NCBI GenBank assembly: GCA_018676275.1
Contig: JABHFC010000045.1
Location: 1 to 7,599, forward strand
Reading direction: 5' to 3'
DNA: 7,599 nt
DNA from: Gammaproteobacteria bacterium
Lineage (GTDB): Bacteria; Pseudomonadota; Gammaproteobacteria; Eutrophobiales; Eutrophobiaceae
Made by a program: the position numbers and the translations under genes. The notes beneath the pieces are model-generated. The model was not told the origin of the DNA and searched no databases. It was given only the letters and a program-made list of their open reading frames with translations. Positions 1-6,624 of this stretch are shown in pieces. The first letter of the stretch is position 1, and every line of letters begins with the position of its first letter.

Positions 1-2
1 AG

Positions 3-98
3 CGCGACATCTTAAAATCTCTTTTCATGAAGGCCGCCGCTATTGCTGTAAATCGTGCAGGTGGCTCACAAATTGATGGAAGTCATGATTATGTCTGA
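3..98 (+). CDS. C-terminal end of a probable FAD-binding medium subunit (CoxM/xanthine dehydrogenase subunit M type), partial
   Basis: An open frame enters from the left edge and ends at TGA 96-98, giving 31 residues that begin RDILKSLFMKAAAIAVNRAG and end in HDYV. The amphipathic stretch at the start resembles the last helix of FAD subunits of molybdenum hydroxylases, which typically reads YRR-x-L-x-x-V-x-x-RAL. The frame overlaps the small-subunit ATG by 8 nt (ATGTCTGA), as expected for translationally coupled subunits in the order medium-small-large. In this family the FAD subunit takes electrons from the [2Fe-2S] clusters and passes them to the final acceptor. Too little of the protein is present to see the FAD-binding motifs, so the call rests mainly on gene order and the overlap. 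Confidence 0.6.
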   Translation, partial: RDILKSLFMKAAAIAVNRAGGSQIDGSHDYV

Positions 99-579
99 TT
101 CAACTGAAACACTTAGTATTGAAATAACCGTAAACGGGAAAGTTTATCAGCGTGATGTTGAACCGCGCCTGTTACTGGTGGAATTTATACGAGAAAACGT
201 GGGGCTCACCGGCACACATGTCGGTTGCGATACCAGTTATTGTGGTGCCTGCACTATTATTTTAAATGGTGAAGCAATCAAGTCCTGCACCTATCTTGCT
301 GTACAGGCAGATGGCGGCGAGGTCATCACCGTCGAAGGCCTGGAAAAGGAGGGGCAACTACATCCTTTGCAACAGGCTTTTTCTGAGTGTCATGGTCTTC
401 AGTGCGGCTATTGCACGCCGGGCATGCTCATGTCTTCGCTGGCCTTACTGGCTGAAAACCCGGACCCCAGTGTTAAAGATATACGTAAACGGCTCGCTGG
501 AAATGTCTGTCGCTGTACAGGTTATCAAAACATCATCAAGTCGGTACAGTCTGCCGCCAAACAGTTACAGGAGGGCTAA
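91..579 (+). CDS. [2Fe-2S] small subunit of a CO dehydrogenase/xanthine dehydrogenase-type molybdenum hydroxylase (CoxS-like)
   Basis: This 162-residue protein has the normal length for a CoxS-type subunit, which carries electrons from the molybdenum centre to FAD. Residues 1-80 form a plant-type ferredoxin domain with cluster ligands C46, C51, C54 and C66 (GCDTSYCGAC, then KSC). The all-helical second domain holds the other cluster: C105 and C108 in QCGYCTPGM, and C140 and C142 in CRCTGYQ. All eight ligands are present, so both clusters should form. I chose ATG 91 because GGAAG at 78-82 lies 8 nt upstream; ATG 85 is too close to that site, and GTG 55 would give an unlikely N-terminal extension. 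The gene overlaps the upstream frame by 8 nt, and its stop lies 3 nt before the large-subunit ATG. It is very similar to CoxS, but the same fold serves many substrates, so it does not by itself show CO oxidation. Confidence 0.95.
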   Translation: MSDSTETLSIEITVNGKVYQRDVEPRLLLVEFIRENVGLTGTHVGCDTSYCGACTIILNGEAIKSCTYLAVQADGGEVITVEGLEKEGQLHPLQQAFSECHGLQCGYCTPGMLMSSLALLAENPDPSVKDIRKRLAGNVCRCTGYQNIIKSVQSAAKQLQEG

Positions 580-582
580 GCC

Positions 583-3500
583 ATGGAAATGAAATTTGAT
601 GGTGAATTTGAAGTGGATCTGCCTCGCGAGAAGGTCTTTGTCATACTTTCAGATCCGGAAAAATTTGCGCCTCTGATCCCGACCTTTCATAGTCTGGAAA
701 TGAAAGATGAGCGTACCGCCATGTTGCGCGTCAAGGTAGGCATTGGCAAGATCCGTGGCACCGCATCCACTGAACTCACATTGACTGAGGCCGAGGCACC
801 CTATCGTGCAGTGTATATAGGCAAAGGCAAGGTCATGCAGGGCGTCTATGAATCGATTTCCTCTTTTGAGCTGGAAGAAAGTGGCCAAGGTACTCTGGTT
901 AAATGGCAGGCCGAGACAAATCTGGTTGGTAAAATCCTCTCACTGGCTGGCGGCGGCATGCGCGGCTATGCTGAGAAAGAGATCAGTAAGCTGATCAGCA
1001 GTCTGCAAAATGGTCTTTCATCTAATCCACAGACCGTCACTGCGAAACCGAAAGCAGATGGCTGGCTTGCACGCATTCTAAGAAAATCTGACAGTGGAGA
1101 AACTGAAACTGCAGAAACCCCTGTTTCTGAATCAAAAATTGCCGAGGGACTTGCTGGCTTTAATGATGAACAATTGGATCGACGTAAAGAAGCGCAGGGG
1201 AAAATCGATAATGTATTGTCTACAGCACGTGCTGAAAAACGTCTTCCCCGTAAAGAAGACAATCGACTAATTCGCGGTCAGGGTTTGTTTGTAGATGATT
1301 TCCATCCCGCAGGAATGCTGCATATGGTTCTTGTACGCTCACCTTATGCTCACGCAAAAATTCTGAATATTGATGTCTCCGCAGCGGAAGCGCTGCCCGG
1401 TGTCGTCTGTACACTTACCGGGGCGGAAGTTAAAGCCCAAACCAACCCCTTCACCCAGCTCGGACCTGAACCCAGTGCGCTGATCCAGGATTATTGCCTG
1501 GCTATCGATAAGGCTCTTTACCAGGGTGACCCGGTGGTGGCTGTTGTTGCTGAATCTGTACAAATTGCGACCGATGCAGCTCAACTTGTCGATGTCGAGT
1601 ATGAAACCTTACCAGTCGTTGTAGATTGCAAGGAATCTATGCAAGCGGACGTTATGTTGCACGAACAGGTCGGCAGCAACTACACCTGGCAAGGTGAGTT
1701 CGAATTTGGAGAAGTCGATAAGGCATTCGAGGATGCAAAGCATGTAGTTAAAATCGACCATCTGAAGTTTCATCGCTATGGTAGTACCGCGCTTGAGCCG
1801 AACGCGGTTGTCGCGACCTGGAACCAGATGGGTGAACTCGATTATTTTTCCAACACTATAATGGCTGTGCCTATTGCCATGATCGGCCCTGCTCTGAGTG
1901 TAAGTTCGGACAAAATCCGTTTGCGTACCCACGATATTGGTGGTGCCTTTGGTAACAAGATAGGCAACTACCCCCATATGACACTGGCGGCCCTCGCTTC
2001 AAAGAAAGCTGGAGGTGCGCCTGTGAAATGGTTGGAAACACGTAGTGAGCACATGCAGGCTGGTGGTCACGGAAGTGAACGCAACTTTTTTGATACGGAG
2101 GTAGCACTGGACGCAGACGGGGTAATCACTGCGATTCGCTCAACCCATGTAGATGATTGTGGAGCCTATCCGCGTTACGAACCCCTCGCCTGTGTGATCT
2201 GGGCACAAGTAATGCCAGCCACGTATAAATTGCGCAACATGAAAATTGATATGCGCCAGGTTGTGACTAACAAGGGCCCTTGTGCACCAAATCGTGGCTA
2301 TTCGCGCCTGCCACACCTCTGGTTTATGGAACGTTGCATCGATATTTGCGGTCATGAGCTGGGTATACCTGCTGATGAGATCCGACTGCGTAACTACATT
2401 CAGGAGTTTCCCTACACCACACCAAACGGTTGTGTATATGATTCCGGTGACTTGCCGATGATGCTGAAAAAAGCCAAGGCACTGGTAGGCTGGGATGAGT
2501 GGAAAAAGAAGCAAGAGGAGGCCCGTAAGGAAGGCCGCTACATCGGTATTGGAATTGGTACTACCCTGGATTCCGGCACGAATAACTTCGGCCAGTCGCA
2601 GATCATCAACCCCTTCCTGCCATTTACCGGTCAGTCCCAGGCATCCACCGCCAAACTGGATCTGGATGGCACCGTCAGTATTGCGGTTGGTTCATTTCCC
2701 CAGGGGCAGGGGCACGAAACCACATCTGCCCAGGTTGCCGCTGAAGTACTTGGAATTGACACTGATTTCATCAATGTTAAAACCGGCTTCGATACGGCGC
2801 GGAATAGCCATACCGGCACAGGTGGTACCTATGCCAGCCAGTTTGCCGTTACCGGTTTGTCAGCCGTGCATGGGGCAGCAGTGAAACTCAGAGATGAAAT
2901 GAAGAAGCTGGCTGCTTTTTCTCTGGAAGCAAATGAAGACGATTTGGAGTTTGGTGTCGGTGAGATGGGACCTGAGGTGCGTGTAAAAGGCAGCCCGGAC
3001 AAAAATATTAATTTCTGGGCACTGTCCAATCTTGCCAACTACAATACTGCTTCTGTCCCGGAAGAACTGCGTGACCTTCATCTGAACGTCCGTCATGTTT
3101 ATGTCGCGCCCTTCCAGACTGTCGATAAAGAAAAGAAATACGGTAACCTGACCCTGACTTACGCTATGCAATTGCATATTGCTGTAATCGAACTGAATAG
3201 AGAGACTGCACAAACCAAAATACTTGATTACGGGATTATTGATGATTGCGGTACGGTGATTAACCATATGATTGTTGAGGGTCAATCTCATGGCGGTGCC
3301 GGTCACGGTATCGCGGCCTCCTTACTGGAGACGATGCCCCATGATAAAGATGGCAATGTTATTTGCGGATCGTTTACTGATTATGCGCCAATAACAATTA
3401 ACAATATGCCGGATCTGAAATATGAAAATATGGAGTCACCCTCCCCCTTCAGTTATAACGGTGCAAAAGGCATGGGCGAAGGTGGTGGTGCACCATTGCT

Positions 3501-3636
3501 TTCTATCAGTGCTGCTATGCAGGACGCTCTTTATGGAGATGGCATAATCATACAAAACTCACATCATTCGCCGATGTTCCTGTATGAAGTACTGAAGAAC
3601 TACGAAGGTAACCCCGTCTCGCTGGAAAGTCGTTAA
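583..3636 (+). CDS. CoxG-like SRPBCC domain fused to a molybdopterin-binding large subunit (CoxL/xanthine dehydrogenase family)
   Basis: This 1017-residue protein joins two parts that are normally separate genes. Residues 1 to about 148 match CoxG, an SRPBCC-fold accessory protein (MKFDGEFEV, SDPEKFAPLIP, G-rich GGGMRGYAEKEI). Residues 149-227 form a charged, Ser/Thr/Glu-rich linker that is probably flexible. Residues 228-1017 (about 790, the usual CoxL length) start with RLIRGQGLFVDD of the a/b hammerhead domain. Mo-cofactor motifs follow: GGAFGNK (453-459), QGQGHETTSAQ (707-717) and GMGEGGGAP, with the expected catalytic base E966. The active-site loop is APNRGYSR (568-575), not the AYxCSFR of form I CO dehydrogenase or the AYRGAGR of form II, so the Cu-binding cysteine is missing. 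AGGAGGG at 569-575 supports ATG 583. The substrate is unknown; a hydroxylase or aldehyde/N-heterocycle dehydrogenase is more likely than a CO dehydrogenase. No signal peptide is seen, so it should act in the cytoplasm, perhaps at the membrane. Confidence 0.92.
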   Translation: MEMKFDGEFEVDLPREKVFVILSDPEKFAPLIPTFHSLEMKDERTAMLRVKVGIGKIRGTASTELTLTEAEAPYRAVYIGKGKVMQGVYESISSFELEESGQGTLVKWQAETNLVGKILSLAGGGMRGYAEKEISKLISSLQNGLSSNPQTVTAKPKADGWLARILRKSDSGETETAETPVSESKIAEGLAGFNDEQLDRRKEAQGKIDNVLSTARAEKRLPRKEDNRLIRGQGLFVDDFHPAGMLHMVLVRSPYAHAKILNIDVSAAEALPGVVCTLTGAEVKAQTNPFTQLGPEPSALIQDYCLAIDKALYQGDPVVAVVAESVQIATDAAQLVDVEYETLPVVVDCKESMQADVMLHEQVGSNYTWQGEFEFGEVDKAFEDAKHVVKIDHLKFHRYGSTALEPNAVVATWNQMGELDYFSNTIMAVPIAMIGPALSVSSDKIRLRTHDIGGAFGNKIGNYPHMTLAALASKKAGGAPVKWLETRSEHMQAGGHGSERNFFDTEVALDADGVITAIRSTHVDDCGAYPRYEPLACVIWAQVMPATYKLRNMKIDMRQVVTNKGPCAPNRGYSRLPHLWFMERCIDICGHELGIPADEIRLRNYIQEFPYTTPNGCVYDSGDLPMMLKKAKALVGWDEWKKKQEEARKEGRYIGIGIGTTLDSGTNNFGQSQIINPFLPFTGQSQASTAKLDLDGTVSIAVGSFPQGQGHETTSAQVAAEVLGIDTDFINVKTGFDTARNSHTGTGGTYASQFAVTGLSAVHGAAVKLRDEMKKLAAFSLEANEDDLEFGVGEMGPEVRVKGSPDKNINFWALSNLANYNTASVPEELRDLHLNVRHVYVAPFQTVDKEKKYGNLTLTYAMQLHIAVIELNRETAQTKILDYGIIDDCGTVINHMIVEGQSHGGAGHGIAASLLETMPHDKDGNVICGSFTDYAPITINNMPDLKYENMESPSPFSYNGAKGMGEGGGAPLLSISAAMQDALYGDGIIIQNSHHSPMFLYEVLKNYEGNPVSLESR

Positions 3637-3642
3637 CAATAC

Positions 3643-3673
3643 AGGGGAAGGCTGTCTTTTACAGCCTTCCTCT
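3643..3673. terminator. Hairpin between convergent genes, probable bidirectional terminator
   Basis: A 13-bp stem (3643-3655 with 3661-3673, one G-T pair) encloses the 5-nt loop CTTTT. It begins 6 nt after the stop of the fused large-subunit gene. The right arm also encodes the last four residues (RGRL) of the convergent glutathione S-transferase gene, whose stop codon spans the loop/arm junction at 3659-3661. Neither side has a good T-tract, so termination strength is uncertain. A role in protecting 3' ends is equally possible. Confidence 0.6.
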
Positions 3674-4459
3674 TATCAGCTCCTGTATTTCCTGCTCACT
3701 CTTCTGCACATATCCTGAAACCATCGCATGGAAGGATTCACTACCCCATGCATCATCAAGGGTATAAGAATTGACCCGGTCAATTACAGCTTCTAACCAC
3801 GCGCCAACTTCAGGCTTTTCGTCCCATAAGACCCCCAACCCAATATTCTTTATGCGCATCATATAAGGCGCTGCAGTCGCATCGGCCAGACTGAAGCCAC
3901 TGCCACATAACCAGCGGTTACTGCCTTTTATTTCTGCGAGCAAAGCTACAACTTTACTTAAGGTTGTCACCGCCTGAGAAGCTGCTGCAGCTTTCAATCC
4001 TTCATCGTGAGTGCTTTGCTGGCGTTGGCGTCGCATCGGATCGACGATCTGTTTGAAATGTTCCTGCATTTGCTCAGGAGATTTCAAACTGTTCATCTGA
4101 TGTCGCAAAACAATCGCATAACTGAGAATTCCAACACTTGGATGTACTTCTTCATCAAATGCCTTTAATAAAAGACGCATCAGGGCTCTTTGATAAGGCT
4201 CTGCGGGTTTCAGTGGTGGTTCGGGATAAACATCATCAAGGTATTCTATAACCACGGTTGATTCACGAATTACCCTTTCATTGTGAACCAGGGTTGGTAC
4301 TACGGCTTTTGGGTTAAGCTTCAGATAGTCTGGATTAAATTGTTCGCCTTTTCTCAGATTAATGTTGTTTTGCTGCCAGTCCAATTTTTTCTCGCTCATA
4401 ACAAAGCGAACTTTCTGGGAGCAGGTTGATTCAACGCTGTGATATAAAGTTAATGGCAT
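3659..4459 (-). CDS. Glutathione S-transferase family protein
   Basis: The protein is 266 residues from the ATG at 4459-4457. Residues 1-80 are a thioredoxin-like glutathione-binding domain. It starts LTLYHSVESTCSQKVRF, with the candidate catalytic Ser11/Cys13 region, has the cis-proline P55 in the VVPTLV segment, and has the E66-S67 pair that binds the gamma-glutamyl group. Residues of about 90-245 are the helical C-terminal domain, including the N-capping box S190-L-A-D193. The family transfers glutathione to electrophiles or uses it in isomerase or ether-cleaving reactions; the substrate here cannot be read. The open frame continues upstream to 4519, but those 20 codons are encoded by a CACAGAG repeat (reading LCVLCALCG) and would precede the normal N-terminus, so I reject them. 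No clear Shine-Dalgarno site precedes the chosen ATG. The gene converges on the molybdenum enzyme operon, so co-transcription with it is excluded. Confidence 0.88.
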   Translation of the reverse strand: MPLTLYHSVESTCSQKVRFVMSEKKLDWQQNNINLRKGEQFNPDYLKLNPKAVVPTLVHNERVIRESTVVIEYLDDVYPEPPLKPAEPYQRALMRLLLKAFDEEVHPSVGILSYAIVLRHQMNSLKSPEQMQEHFKQIVDPMRRQRQQSTHDEGLKAAAASQAVTTLSKVVALLAEIKGSNRWLCGSGFSLADATAAPYMMRIKNIGLGVLWDEKPEVGAWLEAVIDRVNSYTLDDAWGSESFHAMVSGYVQKSEQEIQELIRGRL

Positions 4460-4490
4460 AAAATTAAAAGCTAAAAAGAAATGGATTTTG

Positions 4491-4516
4491 CCACAGAGAG
4501 CACAGAGAACACAGAG
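4491..4516 (-). repeat. CACAGAG repeat, left copy of an inverted pair
   Basis: The + strand shows CACAGAGAG, CACAGAGAA and CACAGAG in tandem, a 9-nt period with nearly all purines apart from C. The segment matches the reverse complement of 4582-4607 except at two central bases and the outermost base. It lies 32 nt upstream of the glutathione S-transferase start, within that gene's probable leader or promoter region. From memory, similar CACAGAG-type sequences are scattered in intergenic DNA of many unrelated bacteria; I could not check this. Confidence 0.75.
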
Positions 4517-4581
4517 CAAAAAATCGGAAATAGTTTAATCAGCCAGCTTTTGCTCACCCGCCGGAGTAAATAATCTCACCC

Positions 4582-4607
4582 CTCTGTGACCTCTGTGCTC
4601 TCTGTGA
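4582..4607 (+). repeat. CACAGAG repeat, right copy of an inverted pair (reads CTCTGTG on + strand)
   Basis: The segment contains three CTCTGTG units about 9 nt apart and pairs with 4491-4516 over 23 of 26 positions. The intervening 65 nt show no coding potential. As RNA or extruded DNA the pair would make a long imperfect stem. It ends 21 nt upstream of the proposed rdgC promoter. No transposase, target-site duplication or att-like site accompanies the pair. Confidence 0.75.
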
Positions 4608-4628
4608 CAATCATATTTGTTTTCTGCA

Positions 4629-4658
4629 TTGCTTCAACAGATACAGATAAGTCATAAT
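4629..4658 (+). promoter_or_regulatory. Possible sigma70 promoter for rdgC
   Basis: TTGCTT (4629-4634) and CATAAT (4653-4658) are separated by 18 nt. Transcription would begin near 4665, leaving a leader of roughly 20 nt before the rdgC ATG. No LexA-type CTGT-N8-ACAG box is seen. The call is by eye only. Confidence 0.35.
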
Positions 4659-4685
4659 GCGCCTCTTTTTTAACGGCGTACTCAA

Positions 4686-5588
4686 ATGTGGTTTAAAAAT
4701 CTTCGTGTTTATCGTTTAACACAAAAAATCGACCTTTCCACCGAAACGCTGGAAAATGCCCTGCAAAAACAATCTTTTCAGCCCTGTAGCAGCCTGGATT
4801 TCTCCAGATATGGCTGGGTTCCACCACTGGGAAAGCATAGCGAGCTGTTGACTCATAGTTGTAACGGTCAAATTATGATCTGTGCACGAAAACAGGAAAA
4901 AATTATTCCACCTGCAGCCATAAACGAAATCGTAGAAGAAAAGGCCCTGGAGCTTGAATCTGAGCATGCCCGCGCTATATTTCGTAAGGAACGTTTAAGC
5001 CTTAAAGATGATGCCATTCACAGCATATTGCCACGTGCTTTAACCCGTTCAAGCCTGACATTTGCCTATTTCAACCCAAAGCAAAAACTATTGGTTATCG
5101 ATGCTGCCAGCCCGAACAAGGCAGAAGAGTTTCTTGAGCATTTAAGGGCAAGCCTCGGAGTATTACCGGTGCTTCCCTTCTCCTGTCTTGGTGATGTGTC
5201 TGAAATAATGACTCGCTGGATTCAAAAGAACACTGCAAAGGGATTCGAACTCGATGACGAATGTGAGTTACGCAATCCACGTGAAAGCAAGAATATAATA
5301 CGTTGTAAAAACCAGGAACTGGAAAGTGATGAGGTAATTAGTCATATCAAGGCTGGTAAGCGAGTGATTCAATTAGGACTTAACTGGAAAGATGCTATTC
5401 GTTTTTTGTTAACTGAAGATTTTGTCGTAAAGCGAGTTAAATTTGAGGATATAGTGCAACAGCAAGCTCAGGGTGATGCCGAAGACCATGCTACGCAATT
5501 TGATCAGGACTTTGCAATAATGTCATTACAGGTAAATCAGTTTCTGGAAGATTTGTCTGAAGCATTTGGTGGCGTGGAAGCTCACTAG
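4686..5588 (+). CDS. rdgC: Recombination-associated protein RdgC
   Basis: This 300-residue protein is within a few residues of the E. coli RdgC length (303) and is recognisable along its whole extent. Landmarks are the start MWFKNLRVYRLT, then GWVPPLGKHSELLTH, NGQIMICARKQEKIIP, SLKDDAIHSILPRALTRS and the C-terminal FDQDFAIMSLQ segment. RdgC is a nucleoid-associated protein that forms a ring-shaped dimer around DNA, inhibits RecA-promoted strand exchange and supports replication fork maintenance in recombination-deficient backgrounds. ATG 4686 aligns with the family N-terminus, although the site before it has no strong Shine-Dalgarno sequence. The next gene begins 16 nt after the stop, so the two are probably co-transcribed. 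Confidence 0.96.
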   Translation: MWFKNLRVYRLTQKIDLSTETLENALQKQSFQPCSSLDFSRYGWVPPLGKHSELLTHSCNGQIMICARKQEKIIPPAAINEIVEEKALELESEHARAIFRKERLSLKDDAIHSILPRALTRSSLTFAYFNPKQKLLVIDAASPNKAEEFLEHLRASLGVLPVLPFSCLGDVSEIMTRWIQKNTAKGFELDDECELRNPRESKNIIRCKNQELESDEVISHIKAGKRVIQLGLNWKDAIRFLLTEDFVVKRVKFEDIVQQQAQGDAEDHATQFDQDFAIMSLQVNQFLEDLSEAFGGVEAH

Positions 5589-5604
5589 CGTATAGGGTCT
5601 GTTT

Positions 5605-6087
5605 ATGAAAATTGAAAAAGACCGCGTTGTCCAATTCCACTATCAACTAAAAGATCAGGACATGCAGTTGATTGAAGATTCGCGTAACGGCGATCCGATG
5701 GCTTATCTTCATGGGCACAACAATATTTTCCCGAAAATGGAAGCTGAGTTACTGGGAAAAGATACTGGTGCAACATTAACTGTTAGTCTGGAACCTGAAG
5801 ATGCCTATGGCCTCAGGCAAGAAGACTCGATTCAGCGAGTTTCAAGAAAACACATAGCTACTAAAGGCAAATTGACGGCTGGAATGGTTATTAATGTTAA
5901 TACAGACAAAGGTCATAGACAGGTTGTTGTCCGCAAAGTCGGGAAGTTTGTTGTTGATGTAGACACAAATCATCCCATGGCAGGTAAAGCCTTAACCTTT
6001 GAGATAGAAGTTATCGATGTTCGCGAGGCCACTAAGGAGGAAATAACTCACGGACACGCCCATGGTGCTGGTGGACATCATCATTAA
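5605..6087 (+). CDS. slyD: SlyD-like FKBP-type peptidyl-prolyl cis-trans isomerase with His-rich tail
   Basis: This 160-residue cytoplasmic foldase catalyses proline isomerisation and acts as a chaperone; E. coli SlyD also binds Ni(II) and assists hydrogenase maturation. The FKBP parts are split around an inserted flap (IF) chaperone domain. Residues 1-70 carry MKIEKDRVV and the family signature YLHGHNNIFPKMEAEL, the middle holds EPEDAYG and QRVSRKHI, and GKALTFEIEVIDVREATKEE restores the FKBP strand. The last 12 residues contain six histidines (H149, 151, 153, 158-160) and no cysteine. This tail is shorter than the Cys/His-rich tail of E. coli SlyD, so metal binding is plausible but reduced. 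AGGG at 5594-5597, 7 nt from the ATG, is a weak ribosome site. The gene follows rdgC by 16 nt. Confidence 0.93.
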   Translation: MKIEKDRVVQFHYQLKDQDMQLIEDSRNGDPMAYLHGHNNIFPKMEAELLGKDTGATLTVSLEPEDAYGLRQEDSIQRVSRKHIATKGKLTAGMVINVNTDKGHRQVVVRKVGKFVVDVDTNHPMAGKALTFEIEVIDVREATKEEITHGHAHGAGGHHH

Positions 6088-6156
6088 GATAACTACAATT
6101 TAATACAAGTAACGAATTTATTAGACCTGAGCAGAAGTAATGCCTATTCTTCCTAT

Positions 6157-6624
6157 ATGAAAAAAGAAGCACCGCCGGCAGAAAAAGAACCCGAATCATA
6201 TTTGTCGAAAAGTCTTGGACATACTTTGACAAGATTTATATTTGCCGGGTTTGTAGCATTCTTTATCACATTTGCCCTGCTCTTTTTTATGCGTTATTTA
6301 ATACTGGGATACGACAAGTTCACCAGTGAAGAAATTACCCGATACCTGTCGATAAAAACGATAATTACATCCAGCAATAACATTGATCTCCCACCTATAG
6401 AGCGACCCATTAAACTCAGCATTCGCCCTGATATGAGCGATCCTGATTTACAGCACACTTTGGAGGCATCCCCAGCTCAACAAGAAATTCAAATTTCCAT
6501 CGACGAAAACATAAGTCAGGAGATTGAAGACAATATCGAAAAGCCAGAACTGCAGCCCGCGTCACTCAGCATCCAGGAAAAACTGAAGCTGATGAAACAG
6601 GAAATACTTTCGGAAGATGACTGA
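6157..6624 (+). CDS. Unrecognised single-pass membrane protein (faint TonB-like N-terminal resemblance)
   Basis: I do not recognise a family for this 155-residue protein. It has a short charged N-terminus rich in Lys, Glu and Pro (residues 1-24). One strongly hydrophobic segment follows (about 27-50, FIFAGFVAFFITFALLFFMR), then a polar, acidic domain with no cysteine and no clear repeats. The orientation is probably cytoplasm-in, periplasm-out. The layout of a membrane anchor followed shortly by DLPPIERPIK loosely recalls the N-terminus of TonB2-type energy transducers, but the C-terminal TonB domain is absent and I see no proline-rich spacer. No good Shine-Dalgarno precedes ATG 6157, and no in-frame start lies upstream within reach. 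Its last 8 nt overlap the S4-domain gene, implying coupled translation. The reading frame and context support a real gene. Confidence 0.75.
   Translation: MKKEAPPAEKEPESYLSKSLGHTLTRFIFAGFVAFFITFALLFFMRYLILGYDKFTSEEITRYLSIKTIITSSNNIDLPPIERPIKLSIRPDMSDPDLQHTLEASPAQQEIQISIDENISQEIEDNIEKPELQPASLSIQEKLKLMKQEILSEDD

Noticed and set aside
55..90. Longer small-subunit start at GTG 55 or ATG 85
   Set aside because: The added residues lie before the normal CoxS N-terminus and overlap the upstream subunit. The GGAAG site at 78-82 is spaced correctly only for ATG 91.
1609..1977. Minus-strand open frames inside the fused subunit gene (also 2140-2514 and 2860-3306)
   Set aside because: They lie opposite a strongly supported coding frame, show no family motifs and have no ribosome sites.
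583..3636. Naming the operon coxMSL as a true CO dehydrogenase
   Set aside because: The large subunit lacks the AYxCSFR loop with its Cu-binding cysteine. Similarity of the small subunit alone does not define the substrate.
4491..4607. CRISPR array or insertion sequence
   Set aside because: There are only two copies, in inverted orientation, with no spacer series, no cas gene, no transposase and no visible target duplication.
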